In this document: positions 33,126 through 45,030 of the stretch, in pieces
Numbering within the stretch: position 1 is the stretch's first letter
How the letters are laid out: each line of letters begins with the position of its first letter
NCBI GenBank assembly: GCA_033065855.1
Contig: JAVXUO010002388.1
Coordinates: 1 to 64,000 of the forward strand
Direction: 5' to 3'
Source: Escallonia rubra
Taxonomy: Eukaryota; Streptophyta; Magnoliopsida; Escalloniales; Escalloniaceae
Length of the DNA stretch: 64,000 bases
Notes under the pieces: model-generated
The model's database searches: none
The model's input: the letters and a program-made list of their open reading frames with translations, nothing else
What the model was told of the DNA's origin: nothing
Program-made: the position numbers and the translations under genes

Positions 33126-36100
33126 CTCAAAACAACTAAAACTCTATTCACCCAGCGTAATACTCTTGATTCTCCCTAAGGTAATTCTCTTCGTCCCCTG
33201 GCAAATATTCCGACTTTGAACCTAGAAAAAGGTATTGGGAATGGGTCAGCCTGATGGCTCAGTAGGGTATCCGGTGCTTTTAAGTCCAAACATGAATTGA
33301 TTATATTATGAATGGTTACTATAAACATGCAAGTCACTTGTGTAACACCCCGAAATTTCCGGAGCATTAACCGATCAATCCATCCAATCCTTAATTGTCC
33401 AATTAATTCAGTACTACTAATGATAACCCAACATTCATATTAGAGCACTACAGTCCATCAACTAACTTAACAAACCGTCTCAAAACAATGATAAAGTACT
33501 TAAATTATCAAATTACATAACGGTTCTCTAACAAGGCTCAAATAACAATATTGTAAAAAAAACATAATCTACTCTAAGATTTAAGCTCGTCCGTCCCGAA
33601 ATCTTACTGACGGTTATTTCCTGCAGAAAGGAACAGGAAAGGGAGTGAGCTTTCGAGAGCTCAGTAAGGTCGCTCAACATTCAGTAGGGATTACAAACGA
33701 ATTGGTCAGAAAATTATATCAATGACAAAATAGAAACAATGTTATCAAATTTCTCAATTAAAGATTCAACGAATACACTTTCGATTTCACTGAAACAATG
33801 CAGATGATATTGGACATGAGTATATTGCAAAGCCACACAGGCAGTGCATGGTAACACTTAGCAAAGCCACACAGGCAGTGCTTAATAACGATATGGTTAC
33901 ATATGCATATGAACACTAGCTAGACCCTCAAGGTACTAGCATTTCCCGACAATAACAAACCATCTTTATATCACCCCCGATACAAATCATCCTTATAACT
34001 CCTCAATACACTATCTCATGCCAATATGCAGAATGCAATAAGCGATATTACAATGAATAAATCGATACTCAAAGAGAAATAAGTACTGAGCATCGAATGA
34101 GATTTTCAATGAACGTGTCAGGCTCAAACAAGGTTATTAATGACAATCGATACAATTTATCACAATTATAATTGAGTCCAAAGAAATAACGATAGCAAAT
34201 CAGAATAACATATGAATCAAATAGAGGAGTTAGGTTCGGATGAAAATCCCTTACCTCGATCCAAGCGCTGAAGCTAAAACGTTTTCGAACAAATCCTCGA
34301 AGTTAACCTAGGTTGGCAAAGTCATTTATCAGAACACTTATTCATGCCACTACATTAAAATCTTAATATAATTATCCATAGCGTACCCATTTCTCTACCC
34401 GGATATGATGAAACTCGGAGCGGTTTCTCACACGGCCAACCTACCCCGAAGTTCGTCACACGTCCCGAGACTCAAAAATATCCCAAAAATGCTCTAATCA
34501 TTCATTTAACATTATTTATAGCTTAATATAGCATATGGGATAAAAATATAATTTTTGAATATTTTCGAATAAAAAATAATTTCCTTAAATACACTAAAAC
34601 CAATAAATTGCCATAATTTCTTCTAGCTGGAAATAAAGGCTCATAATTTTTGTAACAGCTTTAGAAGACTTATAAAAATTTCTGAAATTGAAATTAGAAA
34701 TAAAAAGGCGTTAAAATATTTTAAAAAGCTTCATTTTTGTTAAATTCAATGCGATAGAGAAATGATAGCAAATGAACTCTAAAAATCACCAAATTTACAC
34801 TGAGCCTTTATTATATTATAACAGTGTTACTATAATTTTCCCCAGAACATTTTCAGGGTTTAAAGGCTTCAAAAGAGTTTTACCATTTTAAGCTTACAGA
34901 AAATATTACAAATACATATGATCTCAGAAAATTATGAAATTTTACCAGTAATTCTAGCATAATCTCAGGTACTGTACCATAAATGTTCACATTTTAATAT
35001 TCACTATACGCTATCCAAAGTGCGTAACGAGCCTAACATTATCCGTATTGCACACACATGAGTACACAGCTCACTAACACACGCACCCAGCACACACATG
35101 CACTCAGTACACCCTCCATTCACACATCCAAGACACAGCAACAAACCCATCAACTCCATCTTCTTCTTCACCTCTTCATAACCACTGCACACACTCACCC
35201 ACATATATGTACACAGCACATACCCTTTCACACACATCACACAGGCACACTAAGATGAAAATCTACCCACACGGTTTGCACTCATGCACACCTCACGCAG
35301 CATTCTTCATCTCACACTGCAGTGCTCTCTCTCTCTCTCTCTCTCTTTCCCCTTCTTTTCATTTCACTCACCCACTTGCACTCAAGATCTTCACACAATC
35401 AGGTTCACATTTGAACCTCAAAACACCCTGCTTCTCACATCACAGGTTCCTCTCCTCTCTCTTTTAACACCACTAACACATATAGATATACCCATATATA
35501 CACACGGTCACACCCATCGCAAGGCACAGAGCCAGCCCCTTTTTCTTCTTCAATTTCACCCATCTAACCTCAAGCACACACTCACATCATGCCTGCACTA
35601 CCCAGGTAAAATTCCCATCTCACTCACTGTATATTCCACATATGTACACATCTCACACATTCAAGAATTAAACCCATTAAGCACCCTACACTAAACCAGT
35701 TCACCATACCAAAAGGCACACAGAAATTCACTCACGCAACACACGCAAATACGCCACAGATGCACAGCTCACCACAATTCATACATGAGCATATACACGG
35801 CTGTGCCTAGCAATCCACACACCACGGCATGCGTACACTCCCAGTCGCTCAGCCCAGATCAGAAGTGGAAATTTCCGTACAGTCCCTTTCTTTTGCACCA
35901 GTTCCACGGACAATGAACACCAGCACCTCACAGCTTCCCTTTTCCCTGCACTTTTCCACATTTTGCAACCACAACACAGTCACATGTAAACACCAAACAC
36001 ACTCACCGCACTCTCAAACACCCGTACACTTAGGCATAGATTCACACAGCTACCTACGTATATAAACCACGCAACCCGCTCACTTACACAATACACATAA

Positions 36101-38696
36101 ATACATTACCGCTACAATATTACCGAAACCACAAACCCGTATACGATCAATTCCCTGAACCCACTATATGTACCTGTATGTGCACTGAAAAAGAACGTAG
36201 GTTATTGAAATCTTACCGGAAAGCTTCGCCGGAGAAAGTCGATCCCTCTCTCTGATAATCCTTCGCTCTACGCGTGGGTGAATGTGGTAGGCGGCCAGAG
36301 ATACTTTGCTGGCTGCGTTCTCATGAAAAGTGTATATACAATGTGTAAATTAAAACCCTAGTCTGACAGAAGAATAACCCTACCCCTCATTTGTCGCTAA
36401 AGCTTCTAACCCAATACTTATAAAAACTATGGTCCATATTAAAATATTTAGGATACGTGATGTGTTAGGAAAATTGATACATGTTTTGCTACGTCATCTC
36501 GTTGGACAAATAGTCGCTAGTAAATACACCGTTATCAAAAAGTTTAACTGTCGCTTTAGAAATATATACCAATGCTGAAGATAAATTTATCGTTAAAAGT
36601 ATACGTTGACGTTAAAAAAAATTAAAAATATATCGTCGCCAAGACAAATTATATCATCAATAAGATGAATTTAAATTTGTCGCTAAAATGATACTTTAAT
36701 TTATGAAGAGCACTCTAGGATTCGGGGTATTACAACTTGAACATATGATACCAACGTACTTAAGAATAATTTAACATATCGAGTATCACATACAACCATC
36801 TGCTCACACTTGTCTTCAAAAGAAACGAGAATAGCATATCGAGCAAGATTTGAAATCTTGTAGAACATATACAAGAATGGCAAGCTAGATCTAAATATTA
36901 AGTTGATCTCGCTAAATATAACGAAACAATATAAACAAGTTCAAGACAAATATGAGCCAAGTACGAGGATATCAATATGCAAATATGCCCTTCATGCACA
37001 AACCAATTTTCCCTGAGTGCCAGAGACTTTTCGTATCGCAACCAACTGATATAGCGGGTTCGATAGAAGAATCTAACCGCCAATAATTCCTTTCATGAAG
37101 TAGTACGCATAGCTAGTGCGTACTATCGAGACATGAACCATAATTGGTTATGATATGCATAATCATGTGACATGCATAATCATGCACATATGTCAAAAAA
37201 AATTTCATCAAGTTCATCAAAAGAAGTTTAATCCCCTCTCAAGTCATATTTTTCATATTATCAACAATATATGCCAAACATGTAAACTAATCTCTAATGC
37301 ACCAACTAATTCGGTAATCTAGCAAGAAATAATTGATGTTCTTCCTTAAGCACCTTACACACATGCATACTTATATTAGCATGTACATATTTGAGTGTCC
37401 ATTTAAGACCTACAATTTACCTAGTTATTCACCATTAAGCCCAGCACAAAGAACTACTAGTTTAGGTTACATAATTGGCAGCAGGAGTAATCTGTACTCC
37501 AAATATCATAACAATTTAATTACAATGCCTTTACAGCCAGACTATATATTTCTGGAAAGTAGACTTAAAGAGATACATACTAGTATTTTATTTGGCACGA
37601 AAATATTATTTTAAGGTCGTGTTAAGCCCTTCCAAAAACAGACCTTAGAATCTATCCAACAACAGTTTAACAAGACATGTTTCAAGCCATAAATTTTAAA
37701 TCATATCAATAGTACCTGAAATAATCTTCATTTTGTGCGTATACTCTAGACAGTGTAGTAGTACAACATATAAAATGACCAAACCAATATCTAAACTAAA
37801 AGTATACATTTTTAAGCACCAAAATTACTCTAATTTCATGACTGTACAGTTTCACAGGACATGTTTCAACTCACGAATTTTAAACCATAGTAATAATACT
37901 TGAAATAATCTTAAATTTGGTTTGTATACTTTACACATGTAGTACTCCAATATATAAAATAACCAAACCCATATCTCAACTAAAACTATACATTTCTAGG
38001 TACCAAAGTTATCTCATTTTTATGACTGTTTTGCAGGTTTTGTAACATATCTCACTTAAGATTATTACAAGCAAGTTTATAAATATTTCACTACTCATAA
38101 TACTTATCAAACATGCTTTGAAAACCTAAAAGCACAAGATAACCTACCTTAAAGAAAATTAGGCCCAAGCCAATTTAAGAAGGTTGATTCAAATCTCTCT
38201 CCTTTGTTCTTCATTTTCTTCTTCTCTTCCTCACTTTTTCTCTTTTCTTTTCTTTCTCCTTCTTTCTTATCTTTTTCTTTTCTCTACCCTATCCACCTTC
38301 TCACGATTTTCTTCCCCTTTTTTTTGTTTCTATTATTTCTCCTTATACTCACTCCCTTCCAAAATCCACCTCCTTTAATATTCCATTCATTATTTATTTA
38401 GTTACTCACCATTTAAGCAAGAGGTGGCAAGTCTTCAAGAATATAAGCCACACTCTCACGAGTGCACATGCCACTAATCCCTTAATTTCATATTTGCATA
38501 TTAACCCCAAAGTTTTGCATAATTACTTTTCAATCTCAAAGTTTTACATAACTATATTTTGACTCATAACTTAATTTCAACATTTATTTAATGCAAAAAA
38601 AAAATGTAACACAATTATATTATTTCAGTCAAATTTAAATATATATGTTTAAATTTAATAAAATGATTAGAAGCTAATTAAGATTGGGGCCTCACA
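33126..38696 (-). repeat. 3' LTR of the Ty3 element, split by a solo LTR
   Basis: Two parts, 33126-33340 and 36735-38696, match 52208-52420 and 52421-54451 of the 5' LTR. It begins (minus strand) TGTGAGGCCCC next to the polypurine tract. Its terminal 190 bp are lost. The LTRs differ at many positions, so the element is old. Confidence 0.88.
33341..36734 (-). mobile_element. Long solo-LTR-like element, copy 1
   Basis: 3394 bp, TGTAACACCCC...GGGGTATTACA, flanked by the 5-bp duplication ACTTG (33336-33340 and 36735-36739). TG...CA ends plus a 5-bp duplication and no internal ORFs, primer site or polypurine tract indicate a solo LTR. It is the reverse-oriented relative of 47071-50693. On the minus strand it shows AGCGAC repeats (about 36700-36390), a purine-rich leader and a CCGGTAAG splice-donor-like site near 36217. 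A CA-rich stretch (35050-36050) gives spurious ORFs. The parent family is probably a Ty3 element with very long LTRs. Confidence 0.85.
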
Positions 38697-38710
38697 CTCT
38701 CCCCACCTTA
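38697..38710 (-). other. Polypurine tract of the Ty3 element
   Basis: Minus strand TAAGGTGGGGAGAG immediately before the LTR start TGTGAGG. It primes plus-strand DNA synthesis in LTR retrotransposons. Confidence 0.85.
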
Positions 38711-38729
38711 AAAGAATTTAGTCCCTAAA

Positions 38730-40152
38730 TTCATATCTGATCACGTGAACAAGTGTGGGTACTTCGATCTAATCTCATCTTCACGCTCCCAGGTAGCCTC
38801 TTCAATATCATGATATTGCCATTTAATCTTAACTAATGGAATCCCCTTTTTCCTCAATACATAATCCCGACGATCCAAAATCTCCACCGAGTGCTCAATA
38901 TAAGTCATATCTACTTGTACGTGAACCGGCGCTGATCATGCAGCACATGATGAATTTGGTTGATATTTTCGCAACATAGATACATGAAAGACGTTATGTA
39001 CCTGGGATAATGAAGGCGGTAAAGCAACCCAATACGCTAAATCACCAACCCGTTCCAAAATCTCATAAGGCCCAACAAACCTCGGAGATAGCTTACCTTT
39101 CTTGACAAATCTCACGACTTCTTTCGTTGGAGAAATTTTAATAAATAAAAAATCCTCCCACTGTAAATTCCAAACCACGTCGATGAGTGTCAGTGTAGCT
39201 TTTTTGTCTACTCTGTGTTGTACGGATATGTTGTTGAATTAATTGTATCTTATCCATGGTTTCACGAATAATATTAGATTTAATAAGCTTACCTTCCCCA
39301 ACCTCTGACCAACATATTGGAGATATGCATTTTCTTCCATATAACACCTCATAAGGAGCCATATCAATACTAGAATGGTAGCTGTTATAAATTCAACAAG
39401 TGGTAAATGTGAACCCCAACTACCTTTCAAGTCTATCACACAAGCTCGTATTATATCCTCTAAGGTCTGAATAGTACGCTTACTTTGACCATCTATCTAA
39501 GGGTGAAAGGTTGTACTCAAGGCCAACTGTGTACCCATAGCCTTCTGAAAAGCTTGCCAAAATTGAAAAGTAAAATGTGGATCCCTGTTAAAAACAATAC
39601 TAATAGGAACCCCGTGCAAATGAACTATCTCATCGATTTATAACTTAGCCAGTTTTTTCATGGAGTATTTCATATTCAGAGGAAGAAAATGTACAGATTT
39701 AGTAAAACGGTCTATTATTACCCAAATGGCACCATTTTTGTCCCGAGTCTGCGGCAAACCTGTCACAAAATCCATGGTTATGTGTTCCCATTTTCACTGA
39801 GGAATAGGTAAAGGCTGTAAATAACCACCCGACTTTTGTTGTTCTGCCTTTATCAGCTGACATGTTAGGCACTTGGAAACAACTTTAGCTATATCATCTT
39901 TCATACCATTCCACCAATAATGTGATTTTAAATCTCTGTACATTTTAGTGCTACAGGGATGAATATTGTACTTTATCTGATGTGCTTCTTTCAACATCTC
40001 CTGTTTAACCTCAGCATCATTCAGTACACAAACGCGATCTCTAAATCTCAATATACCTTCAGAAGATAATAAAAATTCAGGTTGCAACCCTTGCTACACC
40101 TCTGTTCTAATTTTCTGCAACTCTAGGTCCTTTCCTTGAGCTTCATGTATCA
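38730..40152 (-). pseudogene. Ty3 integrase and chromodomain, decayed
   Basis: N-terminal HHCC zinc finger (H...H in LKEAHQIKYNIHPC...; C..C in SKCLTCQ), catalytic core with MDFVTGLP, then a C-terminal module ending GPYEILERVGDLAYW and HNVFHVSMLRKY, then a chromodomain with EILDRRDYVLRKKG and EEATWEREDEIRSKYPHLF. The chromodomain targets insertion to heterochromatin in chromoviruses. Defects: stops at several places (one between the GPF/Y module and the chromodomain at 38936-38938), Asn in place of the second catalytic Asp (VFNRDP) and Lys in place of the catalytic Glu (GQSKRTIQ). It is catalytically dead. Confidence 0.85.
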
Positions 40153-40160
40153 ATTGCATT

Positions 40161-41307
40161 TAGGGATGGCAAAAAAATCCGAACCCGCGGATCTCCGCCC
40201 CGCCCCGCCCCGGTAGGAGCGGGTTTTTTTGACTTTGACCAAGTCATGGGGCGGGTATGGTATTTTTTGAAAAAACCCGCAGCGGGTTAGGGGCGGGTAT
40301 GGTATTCACCCCATTTCGCCCCGCGACCCGCCCCGCCCCGCCCCGGTACACTAACCCTAATAATTTAGCTGATCTTAGCCGTCCCCTAACACTTTAGCTG
40401 ATCTTAGCCGTCCATCATATACCTTATATATATATGTTCTTTTTTTTCTGGCAAACCCTAGATCTCAATTCTCACCATCACTCTCCAATCTCCATCTCCC
40501 AAATTCCGGTTCTGTCACCACCGCCAGCTTTCCCAGTGGGTGGTGACGTGGTAGTATAGCCTAGAGGTGAGGGAAGACGAGAAGGCTCTTCAAATTAAGA
40601 GGGACATGCCCGGCGTCGGCAAAGAGAACGGTGTGCTCCGGTGTAGTTTTGCGTTTCCGGCGTCGATGATGGGTTGGTGTTTGGTTGCGGGGTATGTTGT
40701 CGGAGTCCTCGAGGCGCTCGCGAAGAGTTGCGGAGCTACCTGTTCGCGTTATGGTGGTTGCCGGTGGCTGTAATCGGTTCACAGGGTACTTGGTTGGTTT
40801 TTCCGATGGTGTTTGGCCTGCCGGCGATGGGGTCTTGTCCGGCGAAGTCTTGGTTGTGCAGGTCTCGGCTAATGAACGTTGATAATCTGATTTTTCGTGG
40901 GTGAATCTGGCCTCCGAGACTCTGCAGCGGTAGATGGCCGGCGTCGGTGGTGTTTCCGGTGCCGGCGTGAAGCACCGGAATTGAGACCATGTGTCCGTGA
41001 TGGTACCAGGTGGCTGGGAGTTGCGTTGGTGACTCATCCATGGTGTTGTGGTGTTGTGGAGTTGCGTTAAACCAAACAGAAGGGAAGGGGGACGGGGCGG
41101 GTTGATTTCGGGTTTTCGCGTGTTACAGTGAGGGCGGGGCGGAACGGGGCGGGTGCGGGGTTTCTAAATCCACGTAGGATCGGGTATGGTATTTTTACAA
41201 ACATAACCCGGTGCGGGGCGGGGCGGGGCGGGACAAAGTTCAATGACTAGCGGGGCGGGTTCGGATTTTAACAGATCCGTGTCCGACCCGCCCCATTGCC
41301 ATCCCTA
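40161..41307 (+). mobile_element. hAT element 2 (non-autonomous, GC-rich)
   Basis: 1147 bp with ends TAGGGATGGCAA / TTGCCATCCCTA and a perfect 8-bp duplication ATTGCATT (40153-40160 and 41308-41315). The subterminal regions are dense in GGGGCGGG and CCCGCCCC. The GC-rich interior (40560-41040) opens several overlapping frames on both strands, none with a recognised domain. It sits between RNase H and integrase of the Ty3 element. Confidence 0.93.
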
Positions 41308-41315
41308 ATTGCATT

Positions 41316-41957
41316 AATGTAGGCCAAACTTTAATATTAGCAAATAAAAATCCTGTTATAGTGACACGCGGCCTCTAATAACACACATCAGTCAACATAT
41401 CTCATTCTTTAAGCATTAAACTAGCAATTACATTCTTTCGGCTTAAGGCATCAGTAACCACATTAGCCTTACTTGGGTGATATGAAATAGTTCAACTGTA
41501 ATCGTTTAATAATTCCATCCATCTACGTTGTCTCATATTCAATTCCTTCTACGAAAAAAAATATTACAAACTCTTGTGATCAGCATAGACCTCAAATACT
41601 GCTCCATGCAAATAATGTCTCCATTTATTCAAGGCAAAAATAATAGCTGCCATTTCCAGATCATGGGTAGGATAATTCTCTTCATATGGCTTCAATTTAT
41701 GTGATGCATAAACAATTACCTTACCTCTTTGCATAAGCACACAACCCAAACCTTTGTGAGATGCATCACTGCATATTACAAAATCATCATTCCCATTAGG
41801 CAGAACCAAAATAAGTGCACTGATCAATCTATGTTTCAACTCTTGAAAACTGTTCTCACATTTATCATCCCAAATAAAAAGTTACTTTCTTCTGAGTCAA
41901 ACAGGATAATGGACTAGCAATTTTAGAAAAACCCTCAACAAATCTACGGTATTATCT
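41316..41957 (-). pseudogene. Ty3 RNase H and connection region
   Basis: A 91-codon frame (41839-41564) reads [48 protein letters not shown] and YADHKSL, the RNase H core of Ty3 elements with D, E and D present. A degraded RRFVEGFSKIASPLSCLTQKK connection segment precedes it (41957-41850). Stops follow after the DHKSL motif. Confidence 0.85.
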
Positions 41958-42942
41958 GTCTAACCTAGAGTTGTCAAACGGGCCGGGCGGCCCGCGGGCT
42001 GGCCCGACCCGGCCCGGTTCTGGCCCGGGCTGGCCCGGCCCCGTCCGTGAACAGTGGCGGCCCTGCACAAGCGGGCTTGGGGCCTGGGCCTGGACCAGGC
42101 CTTCATATTCTGCGAAAAAGCCCGGCCCGGCCCGGCCCGAAAATGGCCCGGTTTTGGCCCGGCCCGGTTTTGGCCCGGACTTGGCCCGGTTCTGGCCCGG
42201 GCTTGGCCCGGTTCTGCGGCCCAGTTTTTGGGGCATGAATCCTTGGCATCATGCTTCATGTTTGGGTGTGTCCCACGTTTGAAAAGGTTCTGTCAACTTG
42301 CCATTAACATTTCTTGCATTTTCATTTTGGTTACTGTCCTGTTCTTTTTTGTTGAGCCCAAAATGACTTTGAGTCATCTGACTTTCTTGTGTTCATGACT
42401 CATGTAGGTGTTGGATCTTGGCTTCTCATTTCTCACGAGAGCCACCAACCCTTCTTTATTTATTTGTGTGCCTATCTGCATATCTCTCTCTCTCCTACTC
42501 ATACTGAAATTCTTCTTGCTATTTATACCCAAAGCTGTAAATCTTGTTCCTGACCAATTCCGAGATTTTCTGGTGACTTGCTATTTTCATGTTTACTTCA
42601 AAATGGGTTCATAAGATTAGTGGATAAGACATCCAATGTTTTTTAGTTTCTTGGGTTGGAGTCCATTTAGGATTCAACCACCTACATTGCCATTCTTTCA
42701 CTACACCATTTTCCACACAACCCCATATTTCAAGATTTCAACCTCTTTCAGCAGCAAAAGCTTAAGAGCCCAAATTCTACTCAAGAATAAGCCACTGCCG
42801 GTTCAAGTCGTGTACCGGTATCTAGCTAACCATATGTTATTACCATCTTTGAATGTTTGCCTTTTTGGTCCCCTGTTTAAACAGTTTCTCTGTTTGGAAA
42901 TAATCTCACAATGTATATGGGCAATATTTCCTTTTGGACTCA

Positions 42943-43061
42943 ACTTTTGGGATTAAGGTATCGATATCTAAGAACGAACAAATAAAAGCATGTAGTCACC
43001 AATTCTTGGGATTAAGGTATCGATATGTAAAAGGAAATACTCATGTAGTCACCAATTCTTT
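42943..43061. repeat. Direct duplication of about 60 bp in hAT unit 1
   Basis: Two adjoining copies, each starting TTGGGATTAAGGTATCGATA and ending GTAGTCACCAATTC. Confidence 0.8.
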
Positions 43062-43381
43062 TTTTCCAATTCAAGATAAATTCATGAGGAAGTGGTATCT
43101 CTAATAAAACAACATTATGAGTAAAGAGGGATAATTATAGCCAATTAAAGAAAGAAATTACACACAAAAAAAAAAAAATTTTGGGCCCGGGCCCGGCCCA
43201 AGCCCGGCCCTAAATATTGGGCCTAGGGCCAGGGCTTGGACTGGGCCTAGCATTTCTCCCCAGCGGCCCGGCCCGGCCCGGCCCGAATTGGCAGCCACTT
43301 GGCCCGGCCCCGGCCCGGCCCTGTTTCAAGCCCGATGGGCCCGGGCCGGGCGGCCCAAGCCCGGCCCGTTTGACACCTCTA

Positions 43382-43600
43382 GCTACAGTTACGCGAGAAG
43401 TATAATTCTTGAAGCCACACGTTTTCCCCCGTGCTTCGCACACTTTACAACTTGGTTCCGACCAATTCAAGTGAAGTCTTTTCTGGGGGTCAACGCCATT
43501 AAGTAAATAATACGGCACCTAAGAAATCCCACCAATCTTGACGCAAGACGTTAAATTGAAGCTATAGCCGAAGTTTATGATGGCATAGACTCGGTACCCA
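43382..43600 (-). pseudogene. Captured receptor-kinase ectodomain fragment (LRK10L/WAK-associated type)
   Basis: Minus-strand frame about 43506-43384 reads LHLNWSEPSCKVCEARGKTC followed by GFKN. The spacing W..(P)xC..CE..G..C is the end of the cysteine-rich WAK-associated C-terminal domain found in LRK10-like receptor kinases. Composition is normal host-like, unlike the GC-rich hAT ends on each side. It is too short to function and has a stop upstream. It appears to be host DNA trapped between two hAT units. The assignment rests on one short motif. Confidence 0.5.
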
Positions 43601-44772
43601 TAGAGATGTCATTTGGGCCGGGCGGCCCGCGGGCCGGCCCGTTTTGGCCCGGGCTGGCCCGGCCCCTTGCATGAACAGTAACGGCCCGCTGAAAGAGGGC
43701 CTGGGGCCTGGGCCTGGACCAGGCCGAGAAATCTGGGGAAAATGGCCCGGCCCGGCCCGGCCCGGTTTGGCCCGGGTTTGGCCCGGCCCGGGTGTGGCCC
43801 GGTTTGGCCCGGATTTGGCCCTTTTTTGGCCCCACTTTTTTTTGAAAATCTAGCTTTTCCCCCCCTTTCTTCCACCCCTTTTCCAAAATTCCACATACAT
43901 TATTATTTTGATTGTTAGAGTTTTAAGAATAATTTTTTTTCATATATATAAAATAAATTTTTACAAGCAAAAAATATATATTTTAAAAGGAAGGGATAGC
44001 ATCCTGCATCAAGCATCTTGTCTTTTTGCCTTATATTATTTTCTTCTATAAGACTTGATGACCTTGAGCGATGTTTGGTTAGATTTAAGAGAGGCTTATG
44101 CCTCATATTGGCAATCATTTTACCTTAACAGTAGTCAGCCTTTAAATTGAATGGATAAGAGATGGAAGGAAATTGCAGTCAGCCGTTAAATTCTTTTGAT
44201 CTTGTCTTTTCTTCAAAAGTCCTGCAAAATTACTTAACTACTAAGCCTCTTCTATGAGAAAGGAAATACCTATAGTGGTTATGATCTTCCATAAGTGGTC
44301 TGGTTAGAGTTTTCAAAAGGTGCACACTGCATAGGCCTTGGGAAAGAGTCAAAGAAGTTTATACCCATTAAATGAAATTAAAGTTAGACGGAACAACCAT
44401 TATATTTCTTCCAGATGGGACTACAGCTATAACAAGGCATCGCAACTCATCTGTTTTTAATCCGCACTTCTTTCTTCTTTATAGTTGACGAGGATCGTAT
44501 AAATAAATTTCTATGTAAATTGTTATGTGTTAAAATTGAATAAAATGAAAAAAAAAAAAAAAAAAGGGCCTGGGCCCGGCCCAAGCCCGGCCCTAAATAT
44601 TGGGCTTAGGGCCTGGGCCTGGACCAGGCCTAGAATTCATTGCGCCAGGCCCGGCCCGGCCCGGCCCGTTTTCACCCTCCCTTGGCCCGGCCCCGGCCCG
44701 GCCCGTTTGCAGGCCCGATGGGCTTGGGCTGGGCCGGCCCAAGCCCGGCCCTTTGACATCTCTAGTCTAACC

Positions 44773-45027
44773 CCAAAAAACTACGTACCTTCGATATTGT
44801 TGAAGGCATTTTTCAACTTTGTATAGCCTCAATCTTAGCCGGATCCATTGAAAAGTAACTTATTCCAACCAAAACATACATTTTTCAAAATTAGCGTACA
44901 ACTTTTATCCCGTAAGGTTTGCAAAACAAGTCTAAGATGCTGAGCATGTTGTTGGGTATCCCGAGAATAAACCAAAATATAATCAATAAAGACTACCACA
45001 AAACTATCCAAGTATGGTTTGAATATG
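44773..45027 (-). pseudogene. Ty3 reverse transcriptase, C-terminal part
   Basis: Continues the frame cut by CACTA 2: [20 protein letters not shown] then [11 protein letters not shown]. The active-site motif is FIDY instead of (Y/F)IDD, so the second catalytic Asp is lost. Stops follow within 60 codons. It ends at the compound hAT. Confidence 0.85.
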
Positions 45028-45030
45028 TGA

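Larger units (their letters stand above)
41966..44764 (+). mobile_element. Compound hAT element carrying a host gene fragment
   Basis: 2799 bp between ends TAGAGTTGTCAAA and TTTGACATCTCTA, flanked by a perfect 8-bp duplication GTCTAACC (41958-41965 and 44765-44772). Inside are two complete-looking units, 41966-43381 (ends TAGAGTTGTCAAA / TTTGACACCTCTA) and 43601-44764 (TAGAGATGTCATT / TTTGACATCTCTA), in the same orientation, separated by 219 bp. Neither unit alone has a matching duplication; only the outermost ends do. This indicates that the whole block moved as one (macrotransposon) or arose by recombination between two insertions. Subterminal parts are GGCCCGG-rich. No transposase. Confidence 0.88.

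Noticed and set aside
35004-36065. His/Thr-rich frames in solo LTR copy 1 and their counterparts at 48133-49009
   Set aside because: They arise from CA/GT-rich low-complexity sequence and are not conserved in frame between the two copies.
33341-36734. DNA transposon with TGTAACA inverted ends
   Set aside because: 5-bp duplications, TG...CA ends and lack of any transposase fit a solo LTR better; the short inverted match is usual for LTR termini.
38184-38401. Phe/Ser/Leu-rich frames in the Ty3 LTR (also 53944-54161)
   Set aside because: Pyrimidine tract in both LTRs; no start context or domain; LTRs are non-coding.
40561-41041. Overlapping frames of 60-158 codons inside hAT element 2
   Set aside because: GC-rich non-coding interior opens frames on both strands; no motif, no splice structure, no match between frames.
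41966-44764. Several Gly/Pro/Ala-rich open frames on both strands
   Set aside because: They follow the GGCCCGG-rich hAT ends in every frame and encode compositional repeats (GPGPG, RAGPG), with no domain apart from the short captured fragment.
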